From Glandiceps talaboti (taxonomy: Eukaryota > Hemichordata > Enteropneusta > Spengelidae), in NCBI RefSeq assembly GCF_964340395.1, contig NC_135566.1, positions 10,726,501 through 10,790,500 of the forward strand: DNA of 64,000 nt, written 5' to 3'. How positions within the stretch are numbered: the first letter of the stretch is position 1; each line of letters starts with the position of its first letter. Made by a program: the position numbers and the translations under genes. The notes below the pieces were generated by a model that saw only the letters and a list, made by a program, of their open reading frames with translations, was not told the origin of the DNA and made no database searches. This document shows, piece by piece, positions 38,731-56,000 of the stretch.

Positions 38731-39134
38731 ACACTGTACTGTACTGTACCGTACCATACTGTACATACCACACCACACAACACCACACTACGCTATGCTA
38801 TGCTATGCTATGCTATGCTAGACTATACTATACTCTACCATACCATACCATACCATACCATACCATACCATACCAAACTATGCTATGCTATACTATACTA
38901 TACTATACTGTACTGTACTGTACTGTACTGTACTGTACTGTACTGTACTGTACTGTACTGTACTGTACTGTACTGTACTGTACAATACAATACTATACTA
39001 TACTATACTATACTATACTATACTATACTATACTATACTATACTATACTATACTATACTATACTATACTATACTATACTATACTATACTATACTATACTA
39101 TACTATACTATACTATACTATACTATACTATACT
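38731..39134. repeat. Mosaic pentanucleotide satellite
   Basis: Successive blocks of five-base units: TACTG, ACCAT/CATAC, ATGCT, ACCAT, TACTG, then TACTA. Each block is internally homogeneous. Long open frames in all three plus-strand frames are an artefact of a 5-bp unit without stops. Confidence 0.97.
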
Positions 39135-40394
39135 TGTCATTGAGCCGAACGGACTAAAATCAGGGCAACTGGACAACCTTATTATCATTATTGTTAATAT
39201 TTTTGCTTATTATCTTTTAATTACAATACGAAGTTCTCTTTTTGTTTCCTCAAGTAAAGTTCATTGCACTTTGTGCAGGCGCGGTGATGACGTATATTAG
39301 AGTGCACGTGTTGTCGTTCATCTGGCCCATGAATTTATACATTTTAACGGTAATAATATACTGGTGATCCGGTTCGACTTGTATTTGCAAAATTTGCATT
39401 TGTTGCAAGGTTCACATTGACCTGTTGTATCCGTTTTATCAGTTTCTGCACTCGTATTAGAATCTATATGCAGTCATCTATAACATCAAAAGCCAAAAAA
39501 GAAAGTGTCGTCGACCGATCCTTCAGTTCTGCAGGACACAATATTTAAATGTAATAACTTTACATTCTCAGGACTTTGTATGGCCTTCTCAGAAAAGAAA
39601 TAGAACGTAAAATAATTACTACCCTATGCTTTTATAACTGCACAATTTCACCTATAATGGCATAAATAAGAAAGATTGGTGACCAGATTCATTTCATCTC
39701 ACAATTTAAAGGTGCTATTTTGTTATTATCATTCGGCAGACATGCTAAGTCATACAATACACACCTTCTTGTAAATTATCTGGCCTTTTAATATTTTTGG
39801 CTTAAACAACTCACATTTTAGGGGCGTATTTTTAAGATTTTAATAAACACACATGTACACGCACTACCTCAAGTGCACAAACACTATCTAGGCTACTGGC
39901 TTGCATCATTGTGGAAAGGGTTTATTTCAAACTATATAATATGTCTTAATATTCCGTTATGTTACAAACTACGTAGAATGTGATCGGTTTTGGATTACTG
40001 AATACAACTGATATAAATATAACAGAGACCATGTCAACATATAGACAATGCCTGAATATATTTGACATTGTAGTTGCATACCACAACCTCTTTGTTCCAT
40101 ATCCCTATAATTCTATTTGCTCACCGTAGTATGAAAACTGCTTATAGCATTATGATATTATTATAATATAATAATGTTTCCTTAAACTGTTAATGACGTT
40201 AGTCGAAATCTAAAAGTAAAACTCATAATCAGAGACATGATCGATTCCAAATGTGAAGACAACGTACCAATGCACGGTTTTCACACCGACTAACAACATT
40301 GACTAACTGACAAATCTGGATTTCAGCTGACACAAATACACCCATACAGCGTTACGTATTTGCATAGTTTTCATGTGTGGCTTTTAGATTTTCC
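39135..40394. other. Spacer between SLC25 copies 2 and 3, no gene seen
   Basis: AT-rich and unique, probably containing the 3' UTR of copy 3 at its right side. No exon is supported. Confidence 0.4.
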
Positions 40395-44693
<4,299 letters not shown>

Positions 44694-47211
44694 TTCCTAT
44701 TTTGCCTCTGTACAATGAGTATTAGTTTGGTAGATATGCAAGTTACAATTGCAACAGCTGGTATCTTCTTCTCATCTCAAATGAAACATACAGTTCAAAC
44801 TCATGCTTTTACATGGATATGCGACGAAAACATTCACCACACGTGATATGACATAACCTTGACATGTCTGCCATCTATGGGTTACGTACTTATCAGATTG
44901 GAGATCTGAAAAAAAAAATGATAACATGTGTACATGGTTGATGTATACTAGTGTGATGTATTGCCCTATAACCCCGCCCTCTCCCGGCTTCCATTGCAGT
45001 TTGTTGTATAGGTCATTTCAAAAGGTACAAAACAACATAGCGTGATGTAAACGACTTCCAACTTCAACTACACTTTCGTAATAATCATAAATTCATATAT
45101 AGCCACCGCCCGCCCCCTCCCTCGGTCAACACGAAATGCCCAGGCCTTATTGTATCATACGGGACTAGACAGCAATTACAGAGGGCGGGCTAGTGTTTTT
45201 AGGGGATGGGTCACTATTTTTCGTGCAAGGGTTTAAAGGGTGGATCACTATATCTTACGCATGCATTTAGGGGTGCGTAATATTTTGATAGTCAATCAAA
45301 TATATAGATATATAACCAGCCATGCTTAGATAGTCTCGTGCTGAAGTGTTACAGCTGTTTCGAAACCACGTTGAGTTTCATCGTCAGTCGCGTGGGATTT
45401 TCTCCTGAGTTTACATTTTGTGATCTTTCAGTTAGTGAACACTATGGTAAATCTTTTCCCCCGATTCACGACTGATTCAGGCAACCTTTTCACCAAGTGG
45501 GAAATTTGGGAGAAACTAATTTATTTATTTATGTAATTTACTTCGGTAAACACAAACGTGTCCTTACTGGTTCACACATCACACAAAGGGCAGGCGCAAG
45601 AGTGTCACAAATGACATATTCATATTTTCAATAAATTCAATATTTTAACAACATCGCATGTCCTAGTTTGACTGAAAGGTCAACAGACTGTCTCAATGAT
45701 ATCGGATTCAGACCACAAGATTCGTAGCGTACTCGAGTACATGAGACGACAGTCTGTATTTCATCAATAGCTAGGATTTATAGTGATCATTCATCAATGT
45801 TTTGAGAATACTTTTTAGGGCATGTTAACGCCTCCTGTGGACTTTAATATGGATTGCATTAATTATGTAAATTTAGACTTTAAGGACGTCACAATAAAGT
45901 ACACTTGGGACTGGCAGCAGGGGGTACTTGGCTTCGGGGGAAGTCAATGGACGAGGCACTTGCTAGGTGCTTGCCTTGGTTTCCAGTGTAGACCTTTAAA
46001 CACAAACTGTGTGTAGTCTGAGCTAATTCCCTAAGGTTCAAGTGGCGATCCCAGAAGTAGTCTGTAAGGTACACCGTGACAGGGCCCCCTCAAACATCAG
46101 GCAACCCCTAGAGAGGAGGCCGGTGAGGGCGAAACGTCACGACGTATCTTTAATACAGTCTAATACAGAAATTGAGTCGGACATAAGATTTGAGAGTGAT
46201 TCGAGTGGAGTTACTTGGTCTGTCAGCTATGTGCGAAGACGAAAAGTAACAAGGGCAGCAATCAACAGGCGCAATAGGCGAAACTCACAACAAATAACAA
46301 TTACTAGTACATTATCAAACTACTGGTATGCTTTATTTGATTTTCATCCATAACAATTTTGTAATATGCACATTACAAGTACCAAGTTTATAAACCAAAT
46401 AAAGTTTACTGAGAAATGTTCACCTACCTGTCCTAACTTGATTTCATGCATAGATAGAAAGTTTGGTACAAGGAGCTGTTTTCAACAAACAGAAAGATAG
46501 GTCCACTCATTTACATCAAGAACCTCCCCACCCTCATGAGAATTCATATGCAAGACACTAATTTGCTCATTATACAACAAAACAAAGTATTTTACCAATA
46601 TTCATCCATTTTTACAACCATTTTCCCTTTTTCAATGTTTTAAATCTTTATTTGCAAAATGACAAGGTCTTTTTATGTTTTCAGAGTCAGTGGTGAAAGT
46701 TCTATAGCTGTATCCTGTCTTTAAATCATGCATTATATCACTGATTTATACACTTTTTCTGCAAAGATAGAAAACATTGTGATTACAATCTAGGATATTG
46801 TTGTACAGGTTGTCAAAGTATTGACAATTCATAAGATATCACCTCTGTAAAGTTGATGTACTTGCTTAGAATTCTGTGTTGAAATTAGCACATCTACACT
46901 GAACCAGTTCCCTAAAATAATGTTAAACTATAAATGTGTATGAGTTCACCAAATGAATACTATGGCTATACTACAAAACTTATTTTGTGACTTTAAAAGG
47001 TCTTGATACATAACTCCATTGTGATCAATTTTAAAATTTCTGATCAATGAAATGAAAAGAGCCGATTTTGGAATAACTGTTCAGATTCAAAGTATATATA
47101 AATTTGCAGTTCTTATGTCTAACTTGAGCTGATCATTAGGGATGCCATGATAGTCAGGTATTGGTTAACCCTGGAGCCTGTGTATCCTTAAGTGAGTACA
47201 AATTTTCAATT
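44694..47211. other. Spacer between SLC25 copy 3 and ARPC3, no gene seen
   Basis: The right side (46380-47211) is probably ARPC3 3' UTR; a minus-strand AATAAA lies at 46647-46652, about 560 bp beyond the ARPC3 stop. The open stretch at 46042-46353 has no recognisable product. Short retroelement-like motifs (GGGCGAAACGTC at 46127; the core-like motif at 45357-45387) suggest old retroelement debris. Confidence 0.4.
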
Positions 47212-47539
47212 TCACTGTCCAAAAGCTGACAGACTCTTGTCCATAAATTTCCTCTTCACAAAGCACATCCACCACTGAAAAAAAGACAATACAAGTTATA
47301 TAGTTAAATAGTTCAATTCGAACAGTTAGGTCCTCTTTGGCCTCTGATGTCAGACCACACACAGACACAGACACAGAGACACAGACAGAGACACAGACAG
47401 ACACAGACACACAGACACTGACACAGACAGAGACACTGACACAGACACTGACACTGACACAGACAGAGACACTGACACAGACACAGACACTGACACAGAC
47501 ACAGACACACACAGACACAGACACACAGACACAGACACA

Positions 47540-47611
<72 letters not shown>

Positions 47612-50600
47612 AATCCTAATATGAAATATCAGCTTCTGGATCAACAAATCAGTCAGTTTGGTGCAAGATACAGAATTACTCCATGAACACATCCATTGAC
47701 AAATTTTACCATAGACAGTGCAGAGTCTGCTGTCTATGCTTGTTTGGGGCATATTTCCATTGTAACTTATCATTCTGTGTTAAATTAATATCTTTTTTTT
47801 TTTTCAAATACAAAAAAAAGTGAAATTATATCATACTACAGATATTGCAATTTTCTTCAGGACTTCTGCAATATTCCTGATATACTCATAATAATAATGT
47901 TGGTTCTTATATACTGCTTTCCCACCCAAAGCACTTTACAATGATTACCCCTGGCTCGGATCTATAGTGGCACAACAACCCTTTATACTTCCTCAACTCC
48001 CTGGAGAGCATACAATCCATTGTAGCCTTTATAAGCGCATAAGATTAAAGCATTCACATTGTAACCTCTATCCTACCAGGTCCCCAATTATACAGCTGGG
48101 TTGACTGAAGGCACAGTCATGGTTCAAATCTTGCCCAAGGACTTTAGCCACTCAGAAACAAATGGCATGGATGGGGCTCGAGCCTGCAACCTGCAGTTTC
48201 CAAGCCGGCCACTCAAACCATTCAGCCTTCATGACTCCATATAGAACCGGTAGGTTTTGACCAAAACATTGATGGCAGCATTTACATTAAACTTATACAT
48301 ACCTTTGTTGGTTTATCAGTGGTAGGGTCAAAGACTTTGTCACATATTCGTAGACCGGTCTCTTGACGAATTTGCTGTAGATATGCCCTCATTGAATCTG
48401 TACAAATTAAAATGATGAAATTCAAAGTTGAGGCATGCCTTCCTTTAGACTTGTTCCAAGACACTCTAAAACCAAATATCCACTAACTAAATGAAAGTAG
48501 GGTACTAAATTAGACTTCACTGTATTTTCACCAACTGACTCTTAATAAATTTGATGTATTTTTTCTGTAGGTGCTAGTTTTGCTCAGACAAAATACATAT
48601 GCCAAGACATGAAAACAAGTGGTAAAATACTTCAATGAATATGACTTGTCACATCCAAGAAAGTAAATCAATCGTAGTGGGTATTAAGATTTCATTCTAT
48701 ATATCAAACTCAAATGTTTGAACTCTAAAACTGAAAGCCATCAGTTATGCAACGGGACAAGAGGTCTCGCCTACAACTCCTCTGCACTTTGTTGTCATGG
48801 CCATCTTGTTTTTCTTGCATAATAAAGTATATCTTACCTTCTTCATTTCTTCCATTTGGTTTCACATACATAGCATTTAATGGAAAATTAGGTTCTCCAG
48901 GCATGTCCCATTTTGCAATTGCTAGGGTGTGCATTTCCTTTTGACCAGCATTCTTAGATTGACACTGGAAAAAGAAAGACAAAGATGTTAACCGAGACAC
49001 CTTCTTGGTTTAACTTTAAGGTAACACAACATGAAAGTCAAATTGTCTCAGTATTTTATTTTGAATGACAGAAGTTAATTATGCATTCTACATGGTAGAT
49101 ATATCTGGGAAGTAAACAGTGGTGTCACTTTTAAAATTAAAACCGATAACGTTGTAGCATAAATACTGACAATCATCTATTACTGAAATGAATTCGGTGT
49201 ACAGCCTTTGACCAAAAATTGTGTTCACATACATTATGCTAATTCATTCAACCTGGCACAAAGGTGACATATTACAGTAGACATGGGTGGGGTTTTTAAG
49301 GGTGGCAAAGCTGGTAAAACTTACTTGAGTTCCCCAATCATTTTACCAGGGCTTCCCATCAAAATTATATTACAATGTACATGTATGGGAATAGTCTGAA
49401 AGGTCCAGCCATTGGTCCACTTATGTAATCACCCATTACCCCAGAGAGAGCACATTATATAAGAGGAAGAGATGCCTGAATCTTTCAGAGGAGTATGGGA
49501 ACTATGCCAGTTTTACCAAATTTTACCTATCTGTTACCGGGGTTCCCACACCTTAGCAAAGACACTGCATATACATGCCATTTTGTTTCATGTCCTCAAT
49601 TTTGACCGATTGACAGCCGTGTTTGTCTAAAACAATCCATTTACCCCACTACTCAAATTTGCATAACACTACATACATCTTGCCTTGAATATTTGTTCAT
49701 GCTAAAATATCCAAATCCACCACAAAGTAAAGTCTAGAATCACAATTTAAAATAGATTAAAGTAGGTAGCTTTAAATTTCATGATTCATAAGAAACAAAC
49801 AAAACACTTACTCTTTGCAATTTTTTCAAACACTCTGTGATATAAAGAGTGATGTAGATTAGTGTTCTGTCAGCCTCACTCTGAAAACAAAATATATGAT
49901 AAGTTTTCAAACTGCATCAGAAAAACAACACGAAAGTCACCATAGCTTCCTTATCTGTTACCATGAATATGGAATTTGATTAAAAACACCATGTATATGT
50001 TTTTCTCACAAGCTGTCCATTCCCCTATACATCTATTGATCCAGCTTTTAACTTTTTACCCCTATACCATGATATACATTATCAGCTATGCTACTAAAGT
50101 AGACATCCCTACACAGATGACACTTTACATTCCTTTCCTTTCACTTTATAGTAGCATCATGTTTTCCTATCAGAGAGATTTTCTTCGAAATATTTTAGCC
50201 ATAGGGAAAAACATAGTATCATTCACATATTTTTTTAGCAGTGTGGCTCTTTTCCCAATGTTAATTAATATGGATCAGTCTGTCAGAAGTTACTGAAAGT
50301 ATATGAGCTTATTGCCCTTCTCCTTCTGCACTGAGTGAAGGAAAAGGAAATCTTACCTTAACTTCATAATTTTTGAAGAATACATTGGCCTTGAAGAAAT
50401 GAATGGCTTCATCAATAATGTCACTCTCTTCAGCTAGGAATTAAAATGGCAACAAAATTTCAAAGTGAGTATTATATGATACATAAGAAATTATCACTAT
50501 ACTTAATTTTGATCATATTGTCGTCTTCTAATCTAGTCCGATACTTGTCAACATTTTCTATGATCACTATCCTCTCCACGTATAGTCAAACTAACACATT

Positions 50601-52082
50601 TCACCAAAAATCTAGCTAAATCTCCTGGTGGAGAAAGGCTATGTGAGTAGTTATCCAGCACAGACTAACAGGCAGTTGTAATTGGTTACTTCATGCCGAC
50701 AGTTGCTCATTTATCTTCAATTAGTATGGCCCTGTTTGACTAAATCATGTAGGGACACGATAACGTCACCACGTTTATATCAACACTCCAATACCACTAA
50801 ACTATTGCTGTGGTGGTGGTGGGTAATACCAAAATGTTGTGCTAGAGTAACCAGTTTGACTGTACGGTGGGGATGATCATAGTCATGGTAATGTGTATAA
50901 AAAACTAGACCAGTCCTACAGAAGTAAAACTATACCACCTGATTAAACTGTGACAGAAAATGCCTTACTTTACTTATTTATGGTTTCTTATTTCTACTAT
51001 TTTCTATTTTACACAGTATGCATAATTTGATTCTGTCTCTTCTTTACTAGTCTTGGTTACCCAGCCTCTCGCCCATGGGGGGGGGGGGGGGGAGCTCTGC
51101 CTAGGAGACCACCAACAGTCTGGGAAAACGAGATTCCAACTACCCCGCTATGGAAGTCAGACAGTACATTTCTTCCAAGCATAAACAATGGGCTTACAAC
51201 ACCTTTTTGTTGTAATTTACATACATCAGTCGCTTGAGAAGTGATAATCTGTAGTGAAGGTACTCAAATCATTCAACCTGCAATGCTGGATGTGAAGTAT
51301 TCCCTATGATGCACTGCTCTAAAAGGCTACTTCCTGTGTTTGGGGGAGTTGAAATCTTGTTTCCCCAGACTCTCGCTTGGGGTGGTATCGTAGGCAGAGC
51401 CCCCAGTGGCAAGAGTTTAGGTAACTGAGACTACTTCTTCACATGAATAATTCATTCATTGTTTCCTGTTCAACTCTGTGGCCTGTGTAACCAACCAACC
51501 AACCAACCAAACCGCATCTCTTAGAAATGTTCATATTCTATGGTCTATATCCAAACTTTATAGAGGAATAACTCACTTTTTGGTGCTGGTCCTCTGAAGC
51601 GGGTATTCAATGGCACTAAAGCCATATTACCAATAGTGAGGTCTGCAGTATATGACGAATGGTAGGCCTGCAAGTAAAGGGAGAAGTGGCTTATATATTC
51701 AAAACCAAAGTTACATAATACTTATAATTTGTTAGTCATTAATTAAATGACATAATTGTTATGTCCATCTATATCTAGGGCCATGTATCTGTTCGAGGCA
51801 TGTGAACTAACGGGTTGGGAGGTAATAATACACGTTCTCTGAGCAACAACAGGGAGACGTTCAATAGTAAATTGTATCCTTTTCTGTTCACACAATGCTA
51901 CTGTAGTGTATAGACGAGGAAGTGGGTGTGAAATGGTAACATGAAAAGTGACACACTACATTGTCAATTAAATCGTCAGAATTTCTCACAAATTAAAAAA
52001 TATGTGTTCTAACGGGACAGTGTTATACCTCAATTAAAGCCAGTCACCTGTGGTAGTGGATCATTATTTCACTTACCGGCAT
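47212..52082 (-). CDS. ARPC3: Actin-related protein 2/3 complex subunit 3 (seven exons)
   Basis: The p21 subunit of the Arp2/3 complex, which nucleates branched actin filaments in the cytoplasm. Exons: 52082-52077, 51667-51577, 50433-50357, 49880-49812, 48964-48838, 48397-48303, 47274-47212; the join is 528 nt, 175 residues (human 178). The first coding exon is only six bases (MP), followed by [20 protein letters not shown]. Conserved tracts are [86 protein letters not shown] and [20 protein letters not shown]. All junctions are GT-AG and in frame. Intron 6 holds a long CA microsatellite and a tRNA-derived SINE. The 5' end faces GPN3 about 0.6 kb away. Confidence 0.97.
47355..47608. repeat. 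(ACAG)/(AC)n microsatellite in ARPC3 intron 6
   Basis: A CAGACA/CACTGACA mosaic to about 47545, then a pure CA run. Long open frames on both strands are low-complexity artefacts. It starts about 80 bp from the ARPC3 terminal exon. Confidence 0.97.
47885..48245 (-). mobile_element. tRNA-derived SINE, copy 1 (ARPC3 intron 6)
   Basis: Read on the minus strand, the 5' part has a tRNA-like A box (TGGCCGGCTTGG) and, some 15 bp on, a B box (GGCTCGAGCC). The body then ends in an ATT-type tail (ATAATAATAAT on the plus strand). It matches 61640-62045 over about 350 bp, including CTATCCTACCAGGTCCCCAA and TTATACTTCCTCAACTCCCT. Confidence 0.8.
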
Positions 52083-52677
52083 TTTAGGATTCTTTTTCGT
52101 GGTGGTGCCAAACAGGAAGTAACGAATGAAGAGTTTCGAGGTGTGGTCACGTGACGAACGGATACCCTAGCTACACATCTATTCACTTACATGTAATAAG
52201 TCATGATGTGCGAACATGTTTCGGCGTTTATCGGCATGTCAAGCGAATGGTAAGAAATCTTTCGCATGTTCGTATTTGCAAAACGAATATTTTTACATGT
52301 TTCACTGTCGACGTATTTTTGAACATTTCACAACAAGTTGGGCGGCTATAATGACGTCATCAAATAAAATGGCTGCCTCCATCATGCAGATTGTTGGAGT
52401 GACGGTGCGGTGATCTCATGTTGCGATTTACATTTGTCAGCATATTATAGTATCTTCATCTATTTAAACTTAGCACGAGTGTAGTCTTGGCATAGGAGTT
52501 CGGATCAGTTTGTATATCATCGCTTTGGAAAACAGCATTACGAATAACATCAGAACCCGTATCGCGTTAGTGCACGAAGTCAAACTCCATTCTTTATAAA
52601 CAAAGTAAAGTTTACATGTAACTCGTGATGCATCGTACATCGTTCATATAACATACATTGAGAATAAGTCTACAAAT
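52083..52677. promoter_or_regulatory. Bidirectional promoter region, ARPC3 / GPN3
   Basis: About 595 bp separates the two divergent start codons. The stretch has more CpG and GACG/CACGTGAC motifs (GTCACGTGACGAAC at about 52146) than the flanking introns and no TATA box I can place. TGACGTCA-like ATGACGTCATC lies near 52350 and resembles a CREB/ATF site. Confidence 0.6.
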
Positions 52678-52962
52678 ATGCCTCGCTATGCTCACCTTGT
52701 GATGGGACCTGCCGGCAGTGGCAAGGTAAGAATTGGACGCCAATACGATAGTTTAAATTCGCATAGTTGACACATCATTACCGGGTTGCAAGTCGTTTCG
52801 TTAGTTCATAGACCCTTGAGCTGAGACATGTGAGACTAGAGTTATGGTTGAAGGGACCTTAGGGTACGGTCACTTGATGTTTTGGGCTGTCATAACGATG
52901 ATTATGTCTTCGACTTGCTACCCTTGAATGCATTTCTTGTAGTTTTTAATTATAACAGGGTT

Positions 52963-53010
<48 letters not shown>

Positions 53011-53018
53011 GTGATGGA

Positions 53019-53052
<34 letters not shown>

Positions 53053-56000
53053 CAATTCACACAGGCACTAGAATCAATCTGTATTCAAAAAGATTGTTTT
53101 GTATTAGTAACAATTGTAATTGTATAGTTTTTATGCTACAGTTAAAAAAATTATCATATAAATTGATTCCAGTGTCTGTGGCAATGCATGTTGTCATGGA
53201 ATTATAACAATGATAGCAATGTTACCTTTAGTGCCAGGTCTGAGCTTTATGGTAGTTTAGATGCTATCCGTGGCTTTGAATGTCTTCTTGCATCTACATA
53301 TAACTCATTGAGGTCCTCAGATGATATTTCAAATTCAAACAAAGCCACCAACACGTACAATCATTAACATCATGTCTTTGTTAATCAATCACAGCATTCT
53401 GTCCAATAATAAGTTTGTGTTTATTGGAGGTAGTTACATAACAATGCCCAAATATGGTATATTTGAATAGTTTGTCACATTTACTTTTAGTAATCTTTTG
53501 CTATAACTGCAACCTGTTTTTTATTGAGTGTTCAATTGCAAGCAAATCCCAAAAGTAGTAACTACTACATGTACATGTAACACAGCAGATATGCAGTCTT
53601 TGTACATGTTGTGTGTATGGAAAATTGTAGCCTATGTTTACCCTTGCACTTTATTTTATGATTTAACAACATTTTCTCTGATATTTGTTATGATAAATGG
53701 AATGGAACAAACTCAGGAAAATGTGTTGTTTACCTAAATATTATTTGTTTGGATGTTTTTCAGTCAACTTACTGTACCACTATATTACAACATTGTGAGA
53801 CAATAAAACGTGCAGCACATGTCATCAACTTAGACCCAGCAGCTGAATATTTTGAGTATCCTCCTTTGGCAGGTAAGTTTTTACTTTCAGTTAAATACAC
53901 ATTTTCAGGTTGATTGAGAAATGGAAGGTTTTTGGGTATAATTTGGCAAGTGTGTGTAGAGTGTAGGTTATGGGATTACCATCTTACCAGTCTATCTTAT
54001 CAGTAATGGCTGGCAAATATTAAGGTGAATGCCAAGTTCAAATATATTTCTATTGATGCAAGTTTATCTGCATAGGTTACTTTATCAACATACAGTAATC
54101 TACGCAGATAAGCTTGTATCAATAGAAATATATTTGAACTTTAGTCTTTATTTTTTAGCACAACTGAACTTGTTCAGTAGTGCTATAGGGATCGCCTGGC
54201 GTCTGTCTGTCTGTGTGTGTGTGTGTGTGGATGTGTGTGTGTGTGTAAACAACTTAAAGTCAAAAACCGCTGAACCGATTGCCACGATATTTGGTGGGTC
54301 CATTACTTTGGGTGTCTAGTTGGGAAATTGTTCAAATCAAAATGATCGCATCACAGGTGTGTGATTTGGGTCAAAAAATGTGATTTTTGGTCAAAAAACT
54401 TAAACTCAGAAACTACTGGGCAGATTGGTGCGAAATTTGGTGGGAACATTCTTAAGGTGGTGTAAAGTAAGATTTGTTCATGACGGGATGATTCCATCAG
54501 TGATATGCAAATTAGGGCTAAAAATGTGTCTTTTTGGTTAAAAATCTATAATTCTAAAACTACTGAGCAGATTGGGCTGAAATTTAATGGGAATGTATCT
54601 AGGGATGTATGGACGAAGAAATGTTAAGCTTACCATGATTCCATGAGTGATATGCAAATTAGGTGTAAAAATGTTCATTTTTGGTCAAAAACTTATATCT
54701 CAAAAAGTACTTGGTCAATTAGTCTGAAACTTGGCGAGATGTTTCTGAAACTGTTATTCTGCAGATTTTCTTAAAAACATTTTGACAAAATTGGCCCTAG
54801 CGACCATGACCACGCCCTTAGCAACAACCAAATGGCAGTATATTTTGGTCAAATAACAACATCATCTGGTAAGCAAGTGAGTAAACATTCAACAAATGTA
54901 TGCAAATACCCTAGCAACCATGACCACGCCCATAGCAACAGCCAAACGGTGGTGTATTTCACAAAGATAACAACAGGGTTTAATAGATAATTGAATAAAC
55001 ATCCAAAAAATGTATGTAAATTTGCATAGCAACAAGACCACGCCCATAACAACAGCCAAATAATCACGTATATTGCAAAGATAACAACAGGAATAGAAAG
55101 ACAGATGAATTAACATTCAAAAAATGTATGCAAATACCCTAGTAACCATGACCACGCCCATAGCAACAGCCAAACGGTGGTGTATTTCACAAAGATAACA
55201 ACAAGGTTTAATAGACAATTGAATAAACATTCAAAAAATGTATGTAAATTTTCCTAGCAACAAGACCACGCCCATAGCAACAGCCAAATGATCACGTATA
55301 TTGCAAAGACAATATCAGGAATTCATACACAAGTGAACAAAAACATACACAAATGTATGCAAATATATCTAACAACATGACCATGCCCATAGCAACAGTC
55401 AAATGATAGCATTTATCGTAAAGATAACTACATGGTTGGATAGGCAACTGGATAGTTATTCAGCAAATAAACACCTATTGTTAGCATAGACTAGCATATG
55501 GATAAACATTTTTAAAAACTACAGTTGTGCTACAACGCCATTGGCGGTATTTTTGTTTTCACTAAATATCAAATGTGTGTAGTGTATCAAAAGTTTAAAT
55601 GTCTGTGTTGACATGGATGTATTATTAGCCTTATTAGCCTTGGTGAAAATAAGACTTTATTGTTCTTGTTTAGATTATGATTATTGTATGCTGATATAGT
55701 CCACAACAGTAGTTTGTTCACATCATGATTATCATTGCAAGACTCTGAGCATAAACAAAACTATACAGAGACGGCTTCCAGCCTCTACATAAAGTTACAG
55801 ACTAAAGCGGTCAATTTAAATATTACTACAGTACAGGTGTACATATAGAAATGCAGCCAATCAGAGCAGCACTTACACACACACCAACAGTAGTTTTAGT
55901 TTGTGTCTATCTTAGTTTGTGGATAGCACATTCCTGGCATAATAACTTAATACGTTTTAACAGAAGTTGTAATATCAGATCAGATTTTTATGGAAAAAAA

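Noticed and set aside
38707-39300. 197-residue plus-strand open frame
   Set aside because: It is a translation of the pentanucleotide satellite (Tyr/Leu/Thr repeats) open in all three frames.
46042-46353. 103-residue plus-strand open frame
   Set aside because: Basic composition but no recognisable domain, no splice support and no homologue I know; possibly retroelement debris.
47165-47773. 202-residue minus-strand open frame and overlapping frames
   Set aside because: The centre is the CA/CAGA microsatellite translated as Cys-Val; only the 3' part overlaps the true ARPC3 last exon, in a different frame.
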